In this document: positions 8,337 to 17,964 of the stretch, in pieces
How positions within the stretch are numbered: the first letter of the stretch is position 1
Layout: each line of letters begins with the position of its first letter
NCBI GenBank assembly: GCA_013115145.1
Contig: JAAPAO010000510.1
Location: forward strand, 1-26,304
Direction: 5' to 3'
Source: Perkinsus chesapeaki
Taxonomy: Eukaryota > Perkinsozoa > Perkinsida > Perkinsidae
Length of the DNA: 26,304 nucleotides
Position numbers and translations under genes: made by a program
Notes under the pieces: generated by a model
Databases searched by the model: none
The model's input: only the letters and a program-made list of their open reading frames with translations
Told to the model about the DNA's origin: nothing

Positions 8337-10194
8337 ATGAGCTTCTGCTTCAGCAAGGCGGCGACGTTCCTCCTTTTGTCGTGTACGATATCCCTACTAG
8401 TGTCCGCAGGGCCATCCTCCTCCTCATCCACCACCCCGACGGAGCCCTTCGCGGTGCCGAGCCGTATAAGGTTCTCAAAGCCGTTGGCTGGTCCTTCCAG
8501 TCCTTCGTCACGTTACGGAGGTGCATTCATCTCTATGGGAGAAGACTCGGTCTACCTCATCGGTGGGTGCACTCTTCGCAGTGATGGCTCTAAGGTGCTC
8601 CACAATGACATGTGGGAGCTTCGGCTTGGCCCTGAGAATCAGGCTGAATGGTTCCAAGTGGCAGAGGCCTGCCCATGGGCCCCTCGCATGCTTCACGCCG
8701 TGGTCCAACTCGATGATGGTTCCTTGGTCCTCAGCGGTGGTGAGACCGAAGAGGGTCTGGCCAGCGACGTGTGGATCTACTCTACAGAGACCAAGCAGTG
8801 GCGGCTTATAACCGAGTCGGCGCCATGGAAGGGTAGAGCTGGTCACGTGATGATGGTGGCCGAAGACTACGTCTACCTCAGCGGTGGGTTTGTGCACCAA
8901 CGGTCCGAGGGAAATTGTGATATATGGCGCGCAAGCCCTTTTGCCCTGGAGAGATGGAAGCTGATCAGCACCTACTCGAAAGCCAAGACATGTCCGGTGT
9001 TCCCGGGATACGCCATCCCTCCGCCGAGCATTCCCGAGACAGTATCGATGTTCGCAGGGAGGAGTGTGAGGATGTTGGACTCCCAGGTCACATTCCACAA
9101 TGCCGAATGGGAGGTGACACCCTCGGACAAAAGCTACAGCGGGTGGCGCATGGTGCGAAGCAAGGCTCCATGGGATCCGAGGTTCGCTCCCGGCATGGCA
9201 GCCACTGAGGACGCGGTAGTCCTGGTCGGGGGTCAGGCGTGCCGGGCCAACTCGAAGGGCAAGACCTGTGACCCGGAGCCACTCGGGGATATCTGGGTAC
9301 GAATGAAGGGCATGGAGTGGATCCCCGCACCAGATGAGCTGCCAAAGGCAGTGGCCTTCCCAGCTGTGGTGGCGCTGCAGAACAAGATCATCATCTTCGG
9401 CGGCCGAGGCTCCGATGGCACTTCAGATGACCTCTACGTCACCTGTGACTACGGCTACCAGGTTGATCCAACTGGCTGGGACTGCCAGCTCTGTCCCAAT
9501 GGAACGTCCCCGGGAAGGGTAGGTGGTGCAGCATCGAAGTGGCGTGAGAGTGTTGTGGTTTAGTTTGGGGCGTGCTTGGATGACAGCGAGTTGCAGAGGA
9601 CACCCTTCCAGATCACCGAGCAGGACATGCGGCGTCGACTTACTGAGAGAGCTGGTGAGGAATCCTTAACAGTGCGGCGGCGGAATGAAGCGTATCTTAG
9701 GTCAAAGAACGACTGCAGACAAGATCAATGATTTCGTGGTTCTAGTATTGCTTATCATATTCTTCGCTCTCGGAACGTAACGTATCTATGTTGGACCCTG
9801 CAAGATTCCCCCGAGGTCAGGTACATGAGCTGCAGGAAGGCCCAGTGGAAGAGAGAACAAGCAGCGCTGAAGGAGGAGGAAGAACGGAAACGTGAGGAGG
9901 AGGATAAGGCTAAGAAGGCAGAGGAGGAAGAAAAGGAAAAGAGAAGGAAAAACAAGCACAAGCATGGCAAGAAAGCGGATGCCATCGAGGACAAGAGCGC
10001 GGAGCCAGCAGCAGCCCCCAGCGAGGAGTAAGCCCCCTTCACGGCGTGTGGCTCAGTGTTTGGCATTCAGGTCCTTGGATGATGATACCAAAGCAGAGAT
10101 GATGTCTAGTGATAAGCAAGAGGAGCAGCTGCGCCAGCGGCCTGTCAAGACTGGAGATAGTTCAGCGAAGAATAGAAGTCGAAGCCTTGATTAA
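8337..10194 (+). CDS. Type I membrane protein with kelch ectodomain and Lys/Glu-rich tail
   Basis: Receptor-like protein of 559 residues. Exons 8337-9518, 9564-9654, 9701-9776, 9821-10027, 10071-10194; introns are 43-46 nt and all phases close. A signal peptide (about 1-24, core LLLSCTISLLVSA) precedes kelch blades: SVYLIGG, GSLVLSGG with DVWIYSTETKQW, YVYLSGG, AVVLVGG with DIWVRMKGMEW, and IIIFGGRG with DDLYV. These are the GG...W/Y kelch signature. Next comes DCQLCPNGTSPG, a CxxCPxGT pattern seen in small extracellular Cys repeats. Exon 3 encodes the membrane span FVVLVLLIIFFALG (about 435-449). The tail begins YMSCRKAQWKREQ, then a long Lys/Glu coiled-coil-like run, and ends in NRSRSLD. 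Inferred to be a surface receptor or adhesin; ligand unknown. Confidence 0.88.
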
Positions 10195-10300
10195 ACTGAT
10201 GTGTTTCACTTCTTCCTTCTCACGCCTGCCTTTTGTTGTTCAATACACTAGGGACAGCTAGAGGTGTCAGAAACCTTAGCTTTCGGCAGCGCTCGGCATA

Positions 10301-11039
10301 ATGCTTCGGCAACTGTATGATACTTCCATACAGCATTTGAAGCGGCATCCAGCGGCCCCATTGGAGGCATTGGCGGTGAGGATCCTCCTCCACCACCTCG
10401 TGGCTCGCTACTTGCTTTGCCAGGCGCACCACCGTAACGTGGCCCTCGGGTTCTTGCAGCAGTTTTCTACATTCGGCGTAGAAGTGTGCGGGTGTCGAGC
10501 TCCCAGCAATCGGGCTCACATGAGGCGGGCTGTGTGGTAGGCAAGCGTCGAGTCTGAGGGCACGGCATTGGCTTCATCAAGGCAACGAACGGAATGCGTC
10601 AACTTGCCCGAATTCGTCAAGGCGCAGACGGTCAGGGATCCCAAGTTCCTCGACCACCTCGCCGCCCTGGCAGCAATGGAGTGTCCAGTTGTCATTCCCA
10701 GCAAAGGTCGGCAGAGGTGGCTTAATGAGGAGGGGGGATGGGCTCTTATTAGGAATGATTAAAGTGGCGGCCCAGGAATCTGCCCCGCGTAAGATCATAT
10801 ATGCGAGCAAGAGACTGAGGCGATGGATTGACCTTACGGAGGTACACTCCTGCAGGCAATGCAGCAAGAAGGACCGCTGCTCCCTCTTCAAGTAAGAGGT
10901 GTTAGAAACTCAGACCAGCGAAATGATCGAACGTATCATATTCTGTCGATGATCCCTCGGCTTTGATGATGACGATCTTTTTGTCAGCTTCGGTTTTCCC
11001 GACTTCAACTACTATGTCATGAAAACCGTTAGAAAATAA
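10301..11039 (+). CDS. Unknown protein with C-terminal CxxC-x5-C motif
   Basis: Exons 10301-10477, 10541-10706, 10753-10891, 10988-11039; phases close to 178 codons (177 residues). The N-terminus, MLRQLYDTSIQHLKRHP, is helical and faintly like LYR-motif mitochondrial assembly proteins, but the resemblance is weak. The middle (VKAQTVRDPKFLDHLAALAA) is also helical. The C-terminal part is distinctive: KIIYASKRLRRWIDLTEVH, then CRQCSKKDRC and FGFPDFNYYVMKTVRK. The three or four Cys could bind a metal. The last join uses a near-perfect donor (AA/GTAAGA at 10892) that bypasses the TAA at 10893. The donor at 10707 (GTCGGC) is poor. A minus-strand frame over 10220-10519 was judged a shadow. Confidence 0.6.
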
Positions 11040-11134
11040 TAGAGCATTACAGGATTTTCGTCTGTCCTGATTTACTCACTCTAGTGGCTCAACTGCCAAA
11101 GAAAACCTCAACAAACTCCTTGTCAAATTGAAGC

Positions 11135-11154
11135 AATTATTTATATAAATAATT
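11135..11154. repeat. Perfect 20-bp AT palindrome in an intergenic region
   Basis: AATTATTTAT followed by its exact reverse complement ATAAATAATT, with no spacer. A second, imperfect inverted repeat (CAGAACAGCATG and CATGTTCTG) lies at about 11164-11197. Both lie between the stop at 11039 and the ATG at 11259, where promoter and 3'-end signals are expected. Confidence 0.9.
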
Positions 11155-11258
11155 ACAAAATTGCAGAACAGCATGACATAATTCTGCCATGTTCTGTTGT
11201 TTCGTACCGGCATTTATAATGTCATTTGGACATTAAATGGTATAAATATATTCTGTAA

Positions 11259-13336
11259 ATGACTATAAAGAGTCGTTGCAACTTTGCTTTCCTGTTGCGG
11301 GCGGAGAGGGAATCGCTGTAGCTTAGGGTGCTGCCACCAGAGTCGGAGGAGGGTGAGAAAGCTACAGTGGGAGATGTTGCCAAGATACTGTTTGGTCTCG
11401 CGCAGATTTGTCGGTAAGGAGGGGGGGCCTTCAGAAGAGGATGTGCATGGTTTGGTAGGATACATATCCAGCGCCCGGATGCATATCCGATCTACCATCT
11501 ATCGGGGGCGACTTTCGAGACCGCATCTTATATATTGGAGAGGATGTCCTTGTAGGAAAGGGTATCTTTTTGCGCAAGAAAGTCATGGTTCAACCTAAGA
11601 TACCTCCGGGAGACGTCAGAAATGAAAGATATTCCGCTGGCTGACAGGAAGACCGCCGGTGAATTAATGCGTAAAATGGCGAAGGATAAGTTCCAGAAGA
11701 AGGAGCTGGTAGCGCGGCTTTGCCATCCTTCGATCCCAGTGCTGCTGCTGTCAGGAGGAAGATGCAAAGAAATACAATATGCCACAGTGGATGGTGGCGA
11801 TGTTGAACCCGTCCAGCGAAGAGTTCCCGAAAAAGTTGAGCCGAAAACAGAAGGTAAGTGGTTCATTAGTATGATGGTGGAGGCATTGTGGTTCTGAAGA
11901 TAATATATAACCAAATGAAAGTAGGGGAAGAGGGAGAGGCTGACGAGTGGGTGAAGGAGGACCGGGTAAGTGTTGTGGGTGCTATTAGAGCCCATTTGCA
12001 GCGTAGGTGGAAGGGTTGATGAAACCCACAGTGGTGCTAGATGAAGATGACGAAGCTGTCTCGCCGGTTGGTTCTGGTGAATCTGCCAGGTTGTCGGATG
12101 GTCAGTGCTACTGCGCCTGCCCCTCCGTGCTGATCGGCTGCTTCTGCTGCTGTTTGGTAGGGTCACTGGTGCAACTGGATTCGCTGGATGATATTCCTAT
12201 ACCTCGAAGATTCGAGCACAAACTGCGCGGCGAGGATCACGATCGAATCCAGTTTGTTAATCGGCAATATCTAAAGTACTCCCTGGCATTTTCGGTGACC
12301 ACCGAGGGTCGACAGGTACCAGAGGGCTGCCCAGACCGAGGCCGACAAGCGCGCCGAAGCTCGAGTAGATCTGGATGAGCTCCCCAAGCGACCGTTGTAT
12401 GAGCGAATGGCGCAGTCTGGCGGGTATGTTGATGTGAGCCCAGAAGATATCGAGAGGATTGGCGAGGGAGAGGCGGTAAGTATTAGGAATTGTCCGAGCA
12501 ACCCAATCGAATACGATATTAGAAGGAGAACTTGACTTGTTACGTTTAGAAGGGCATACTGTGCACGACTCTGAAGGGGGAAAATTGTTGTGTGAGCGCA
12601 CATCATCCCGGGGACAGTCTCTACAGAGGCAGAATGCCCCCATCCTGTCCGGGAGCATGCAGGGAATAATGCTCCTTGTGGCTATCGCAGGTGGATAGTA
12701 GGGAATATGATGAAGAGGAAAATGCGCTCTGGGAACTGAGGTTCAGATACGCGAGCAACGAGACCTGGCGGCCCTGCTGTGCTCCTACCATGACGACCAC
12801 GATATCTCAGATGACAGGCGATCGGCTCTCTTGAGCGAGATGCAAGCAATAGTCCGAGTTGACCCGGTGGCATCGCAGGGAGTAGTGTAGGTTTCGAAAG
12901 GATAGGCTCGGCTTTCAAAGTCCCTTTCAGTTTTTACAAGAATCCAACAGCGTTGTCGAAGCCCGGCGAGTTCCTTAAGTTGTACCCCAATTTCGCAAAG
13001 CATCTCTGGGCAGAGTCGGACAGTCGGTTCAAAGAGGACAAGGTGGGTGGCGCTCCCATCCCAAAGATGCCACTCATGGTCAGATGCTGTCCTTCCTAAA
13101 GCGCATTCCACTTGATTCCATGACGGCTACTGGTCGAGGACAAGTCAGCGGGGCGCGTCAATCTCCGTCGAAGATCCCAAGGGCGAATTTGCTGGAGCAG
13201 CTTGAGGTGAGATCGTTGCTCGTACAGCAGACGAGGATCATTTGGCGTTTTGGTGAACCAGCGATCTCCTAAATATGCCCCCTTTCAGTGCTTCTTGTAT
13301 CTTGTCGACTTCGCGGATTTTTCAATTCTGCCATAG
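11259..13336 (+). CDS. Large hypothetical protein, many short exons
   Basis: No family recognised. Exons with matching phase: 11259-11293, 11327-11413, 11459-11551, 11579-11708, 11755-11853, 11900-11965, 12007-12100, 12161-12275, 12316-12475, then a poorly resolved stretch, then an exon ending 13042, 13084-13206 and 13289-13336 (TAG). The product is charged and helical, for example DVAKILFGLAQIC, PLADRKTAGELMRKMAKDKF, KKYNMPQWMVAMLNPSSEEF, RRFEHKLRGEDHDRIQFVNR, SPEDIERIGEGEA and KPGEFLKLYPNFAKHLWAES. No signal peptide or membrane span was seen, so a cytosolic or nuclear protein is likely. The 33-nt intron 11294-11326 removes an in-frame TAG at 11319; intron 11552-11578 is only 27 nt. Exons between 12476 and about 12880 are coding-like (EQRDLAALLCSYHDDHDISD) but their order is unsettled, and this stretch could hide a gene boundary. 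Confidence 0.6.
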
Positions 13337-13483
13337 TTCACCTTGTTGAGGTTCTCATGGGCCTTTAAATACCATCTCAATTCGACCTCTGGGAAAGCTC
13401 TGGGTAACTTCGGCTGATCTCCAGTGGGTTGTTACCCCCCCACTGTGAGCCCCCCAGCATTAAGAAGGTACCTAGCATTGCGG

Positions 13484-15628
13484 ATGCGTGATGAGATTAT
13501 AGGTAACAGCTTCGATGAGCTGCCAGATATTCCCATACAGTCTGATAGTCCGTAATGGTGGCACCCACCACAGTTCGGCCTTGCCGCCCACAAATCTTCC
13601 TCCATCGGTGCGCGAGCTTCGAAAACCGATAACCACCTTTATTTTCGCAAATACATAAGGCAAATGTGAACAAGCAGTGGCCATTGAAGCTCACAATAAT
13701 TGGAGCCCCTCGAGTGTTTTCCGCGCACTGCCTCACTATCTTAATTTCAGAGCAACACGTCTATAGAGGCGCCCAATAGGAGGGAGATGTTGGATAGGGA
13801 TGACATCCTCACGGAAGCCAGCCTAGCTTTGGAGAGCATTGGGGAAGATGACGAAGACGATGGCGTCACGTCACAAGATTCTGTCATGCGAGATGCAGTC
13901 TTACAAATGGCACTAGAAGAGAAAAAGGAGGAGATGGCGAAGGGAGGGGAAGGTCGCAAAAGTAAGTACCATTTCAAATTACGATAGACCCTCCTATATG
14001 GTCTAACTATCAGCCCCTCTGATGTGTGCAGAGCATATATATTGCTGTTGCTACACTGCTACTATCAACTGAGCAATGAGAATGGATAACCTTCTACCAT
14101 TCATTAGGGGATCCAACTCCGTATCCACTATGGTTTTCATATACAACTTGCTATCCTCGAACTAGGACAGTGGCGTGGGCTAGTTTTGGCGCCGTTTACC
14201 TCCTCAACGGTCCGGCTGGCCCGGCAACCCAAAACCATTTTCAGCTTAGTATGGCTTGGAAGGGTGGAGAAATCCTTCCGTTGTTGTTGAGGTGATATGT
14301 AATGCGGCAGGTAAACGGCGAGACGCACCTGAGAGGAGCTCCGAGCGAGTGAAGAGGAATGGGGAGGACTTTAGGTTTGAACAGTGGAGTAAGCTGAGAT
14401 CGAAGGAAACGTTGAAGTTGGTCGAGCCTGATGTTGATATCGGGTAAGTCGTGTCTGTCAGAATTTTCAGCGGTTTCCTATTTTTCTATCAGAACTTACC
14501 GTACGTCTCCTCTGGTTGCTCCAAACTCGTCCATGCCTGATCCTGGCTCAACGAGTGCCATTGACGACGTTGTCCATGCAACTGAAGCCAAACCGGATTG
14601 GTCTCCGCTCTTTGACTCCTCCAGTAGGCAGGTAAGTCTAGCAAAGGTTGTTGCGTGACCAGGCGGAGTGGCGCTGTTAATATAGGAGAAGATTGAGGCG
14701 GCCAAATCTGAGATGTCCGGCATTCGGGAGGAGGGGGATCACATCGCCACAAAGAAGCTCAGGTGGGTACTGGAGAGGAGACGAGCTCTTTCATTTGGGC
14801 AGGTTCCCGAAGCTGGCCTCTCTGAATCCTCATCACGAATCCTATCATAGTCGAGATAAGCCTACTGAAGTTGTTCAACAAAAGTGAGCCATGAAATATT
14901 TACCCTAACCGTAGGCACGCCAGCAAGCCTGCAGAATCCCTAGAGTCTTTTTCTTTCCACTGGAGAGCCTCCAGCCCCCAGTCTTCCGGGCGTCTCATCA
15001 TGCAGATAAGATTCGATAGCTTCCTCCAAACTGTATTCAGGAGAAAATGTTGTTTCGATTCGTCCCATCCGTTCTATGTGTCAGGATGCGACCATCGGTA
15101 TCGGTGAGCCCGCTTAAGTTGGAGAAGTCACGCTTGGGAAATCTTGACCGACTGATGAAGAAGAATGATGGAGCCTCTTCCTCGTCAATCTCCGAGAAGA
15201 AGCCTAGATTCACTATGACCAGGAGCAAGGTGGAAACACCGGGAGTAGATCCTGTGGTTCAAGGTGAGACTACAGTTCTATCATCCGAAGGTCGACGGGA
15301 GCCACTTACTTTCTTGTCAGAGCTGGCCGACCCGATGAACCTGATGGATAGGCTGACAACTGAGGAAGTTAATCGAAGCTCGGCAGCTCTCAATCGACTG
15401 ATGAAAAAGCAGAAGAAGCAGGATGCAGCAATTAATAAAGCTGAACGGGCTGAGCCTGAACCTAGAGCCACAAAGTCGGCCCAGGTATCGCTGGTCATTC
15501 CCGCTCCACCCCCATTAATTCGTCTTGTTCAGGCGGGGGCTTCTGCGACGCCCCGAGATCACCAGACACGACGAGCAAGGTTTTCACCGTCTGAGTTATC
15601 TGGTACCTGGTCCGTTACTCGACGATAA
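13484..15628 (+). CDS. Hypothetical charged protein, multi-exon
   Basis: No family recognised. Firm exons: 13751-13961, 14311-14443, 14493-14631, 14686-14762, 14803-14883, from 14915, 15085-15484 and 15533-15628 (TAA); phases match across all but the 14915 exon, whose donor is one of two phase-2 sites (near 14943 or 14978). A likely first exon starts at ATG 13484 (NSFDELPDIPIQSDSP), but its link to 13751 is unresolved. Recognisable stretches are REMLDRDDILTEASLALESI, an acidic run, ALEEKKEEMAKGGEGRK, EKIEAAKSEMSGIREEGDHI, LEKSRLGNLDRLMKKNDG and SSAALNRLMKKQKKQDAAIN. The protein is hydrophilic, rich in Lys, Glu and Ser, and looks partly coiled-coil and partly disordered, with no signal peptide. 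A 349-nt intron (13962-14310) is long for this window. A nuclear or cytoskeletal role is possible but unsupported. Confidence 0.6.
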
Positions 15629-15840
15629 TACGTTATTCAATTCATTTCATTCACCAAGACATGCCATAATCCATTTGTTTCAGCGTCAACAGTTTCTGAT
15701 AAGCTCCATGATCGAGTTGTCACATACGTTACTCCATAGTCGTTTCTGGAATCCTTACCTCATCAAACCGAGCTTCGGCCTACGGTGACAAGAAGTGTCT
15801 TTCTGTTTTTTTTTCTGACCACCGAAACGCTCGCGTCAGC

Positions 15841-15999
15841 ATGGTTGCGGAGCCCACTGGCCTCTACTTGTTGTTGTTTTTCATTTACTTCGTTTCATGG
15901 ATAGTCGATGACTATTTCGATAAGTTCAAAGCAGCACCGGAGCTCGCGTTGAGAGCGAGCGTTTATGCGTTCACAGTCTTTAGCTATATGATGGATTAG
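15841..15999 (+). CDS. Small single-pass membrane protein, 52 residues
   Basis: An uninterrupted 53-codon frame from ATG 15841 to TAG 15997-15999. It starts MVAEPTGLYLLLFFIYFVSW, whose hydrophobic stretch is about 14 residues long, followed by IVDDYFDKFKAAPELALRAS and a second apolar stretch, VYAFTVFSYMM. The ATG is preceded by a T-rich tract (15806-15816) and GCGTCAG/C, a good acceptor for cis or trans splicing directly before the start. The size and topology recall small accessory subunits of membrane complexes, for example in respiratory or translocation machinery, but no family was recognised. Its last 20 bp overlap the 3' end of the minus-strand gene at 15980-16294. Confidence 0.55.
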   Translation: MVAEPTGLYLLLFFIYFVSWIVDDYFDKFKAAPELALRASVYAFTVFSYMMD

Positions 16000-16294
16000 T
16001 TGCTGCTCTCTCGTATGGGTTTGCGTGCTGTGCGGTGTGCGTACCGATGCTTGGGCACGCATGCGCAAGTATATCGGTTCGCGAGTTTTTGTCCACTAGA
16101 GGCATCATTAGTCGATCGTATAGATTATCTATCAGTTCGTTATTACCTGTAGACTTGTCTACCGCGTTGGTATATTCACCATACTGAGTAGAATCAGATG
16201 AACTAGCCCTGGGGATCATCCCCAACCTCGACGCTTTTTCTCGTACATTAGCAATTTGCGAATGCATGAAGGGCGGGTTTGCAAGCATTCGCAA
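15980..16294 (-). CDS. Hypothetical 104-residue protein, intronless
   Basis: A minus-strand frame with ATG at 16292-16294 and TAA at 15980-15982. No family recognised. It begins MRMLANPPFMHSQIANVREK, continues with SRLGMIPRASSSDSTQYGEY and ELIDNLYDRLMMPLVDKN, and ends in a His/Ala-rich stretch. Composition is balanced and soluble with no signal peptide or span. The opposite strand has no competing exon except the 20-bp overlap with the 52-residue gene. It could be the last exon of a spliced gene, but a methionine start and an ordinary intergenic region upstream favour a single exon. Coding status is probable, not proven. Confidence 0.5.
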   Translation of the reverse strand: MRMLANPPFMHSQIANVREKASRLGMIPRASSSDSTQYGEYTNAVDKSTGNNELIDNLYDRLMMPLVDKNSRTDILAHACPSIGTHTAQHANPYERAATNPSYS

Positions 16295-16455
16295 GCATCC
16301 TCTTCATTGTTTCTGTACAGATGAGGGGGGACTTTCTGGGTGACTTGGGAGTGATGTGTCATTAACGCAAACGGAGAGCTGACAACGTATCCCAACTTCC
16401 ATTGCTGTTGAAGTGCTGAGCACAGTTGGACTTTGATCAGGCATTATTCTCAGAA

Positions 16456-17842
16456 ATGTCCTCCCTCTTATTTTCAAGTCTGTGCATTATCCTTCTCCCT
16501 GTCGCTGCGCACGGCGGCTGTTTTATAAAGTAACCTTAGCTCCCTCAAAGAGGCAGGAGGTATCTTCACCTATCAGGTCTCCCCATCGAGACTCCCTGGT
16601 CTTGTCCCCTACACCTGGCGAGATGCTTCTGAAAGGAAGACTTGGCAAGCTGCCAGAGTCGGTTGATTGGAGATCGAAAACCATCGATACGTAAGCCCAT
16701 CAACAGCAACGCATCTCATATTTCTCACAGACCGGACGGTCCACGTGAAGTCAACTTGGCTTCGGCTGCTCGCAATCAACACATACCTCACTACTGTGGA
16801 GCCTGTTGGAGCTTCGCTGCAGCTAGCTCTTTATCGGACAGAATCAATATAGCGTGAGCTTATCAGGCATTTCCCTCGGCAGTAACTTCGGTCAGGACCG
16901 GGACGACTAAGCAAACGAATCTTGCCATGCAAGTGATATTGAATTGTGATACATATGATAACGGCTGCCATGGTGGAGATTCGATCACGGCTTTTAAGTT
17001 CATCAAAGAAGCCGGAGGAATCCCGGATGAGACTTGCCAGGGGTGATCGGAGTTGGCTCAGCCATCCCTCATTCTACTGCGTTCTTGTCTTGTAGGTTCG
17101 TGGCTGAAGGCCGGGATACTGGGCGAAGCTGCAAGGCAACTGACATTTGCCGAGACTGCAATGACGATTCCTGCTTTCCTAAGAAAAAGTCAGGAGGCCT
17201 CACTCGGTCGAGTTGCATTATTTTCTGGTCTGGATAGTCCTAAAGCCAACTTCGTGCAACGCTTGCTAGGAGTCTTGCGATCCTCGAAATTGTAGAAACC
17301 TCATCGAGGCTTTTTATTTTTTTATTCAGATATCCGGTCTGGGATATAGCCGAATATGGCGAAGTGAACGGAACCGAGGCCATGATGGCAGAGATCGCCC
17401 ATCGAGGACCAATAGCTTGTTCAATGGCTGTCAGCGCAGCATCCATCTTTCCCTTGCATTTTCAGCTTCTAGGTCACTGAAGCCTTCGAAAAGAACTATA
17501 CGGACTTCAGGGTTTTCGAAGACACTACAGGTGGGTCTGCCCAACGACACAGTCTCCTAACCGCGTGGATCAGGGTTGACTGATCCCATGCACGAGATCT
17601 CCTTAGTCGGCTATGGGACGACTCCGGAAGGTGTTCCTTACTGGATCGGCCGCAACTCTTGGGGGCACTACTGGGGCAACAATGGCTTCTTCAGATTGGT
17701 GAGTTGCAGGAGGACTAGCTAGCGATATGACCCTCCTCAGGTCCGTGGGAAGAACAATCTGGGCATAGAGTCAGATTGTGCCTGGGCAGTGCCAGCCGAT
17801 GGAGGCAAGCCTAGACATGTAGGGTTTGATCTGTGTTGGTAG
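16456..17842 (+). CDS. Cathepsin X/Z-type cysteine protease, unit 1
   Basis: Papain-family (C1A) carboxypeptidase of the cathepsin X/Z type, entering the secretory/lysosomal route. Nine exons: 16456-16529, 16577-16690, 16731-16853, 16896-17042, 17096-17188, 17330-17429, 17473-17530, 17574-17698, 17741-17842; phases close to 312 codons (311 residues). A signal peptide ([20 protein letters not shown]) and a short Cys-containing propeptide precede LPESVDWRS, the mature start. The motif [15 protein letters not shown] holds the oxyanion Gln, the HIP mini-loop typical of cathepsin X, and catalytic Cys (about 88). [13 protein letters not shown], the active-site His in [10 protein letters not shown] (about 243) and the Asn in WIGRNSWG (about 264) complete the triad. 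The GSCW of human cathepsin X is GACW here. A donor just before the stop (GTAGGG at 17819) could instead link it to unit 2. Confidence 0.93.
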
Positions 17843-17964
17843 CTTACCATGACAGGAACTCGCCCGATATCTCTGCAGTGATCCCATGCTGTTCTTGAAA
17901 CCATGCTCCTAGGCTGACTCCGATTAACAATTATTGTTACCAATGCTTGCCACATCTTGTATAG

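Noticed and set aside
8508-9098. 196-codon minus-strand open frame
   Set aside because: Fully antisense to the kelch exon, which has a clear domain and signal peptide.
10220-10519. 99-codon minus-strand frame with reasonable composition
   Set aside because: The plus-strand model over the same stretch links four exons in phase. The minus frame has no continuing exons.
11319-11321. In-frame TAG near the start of the gene at 11259
   Set aside because: A 33-nt intron at 11294-11326 in matching phase removes it, so readthrough or pseudogene status is not needed.
11528-12166. 212-codon minus-strand open frame
   Set aside because: Antisense to several phase-consistent plus-strand exons and introns; no domain recognised.
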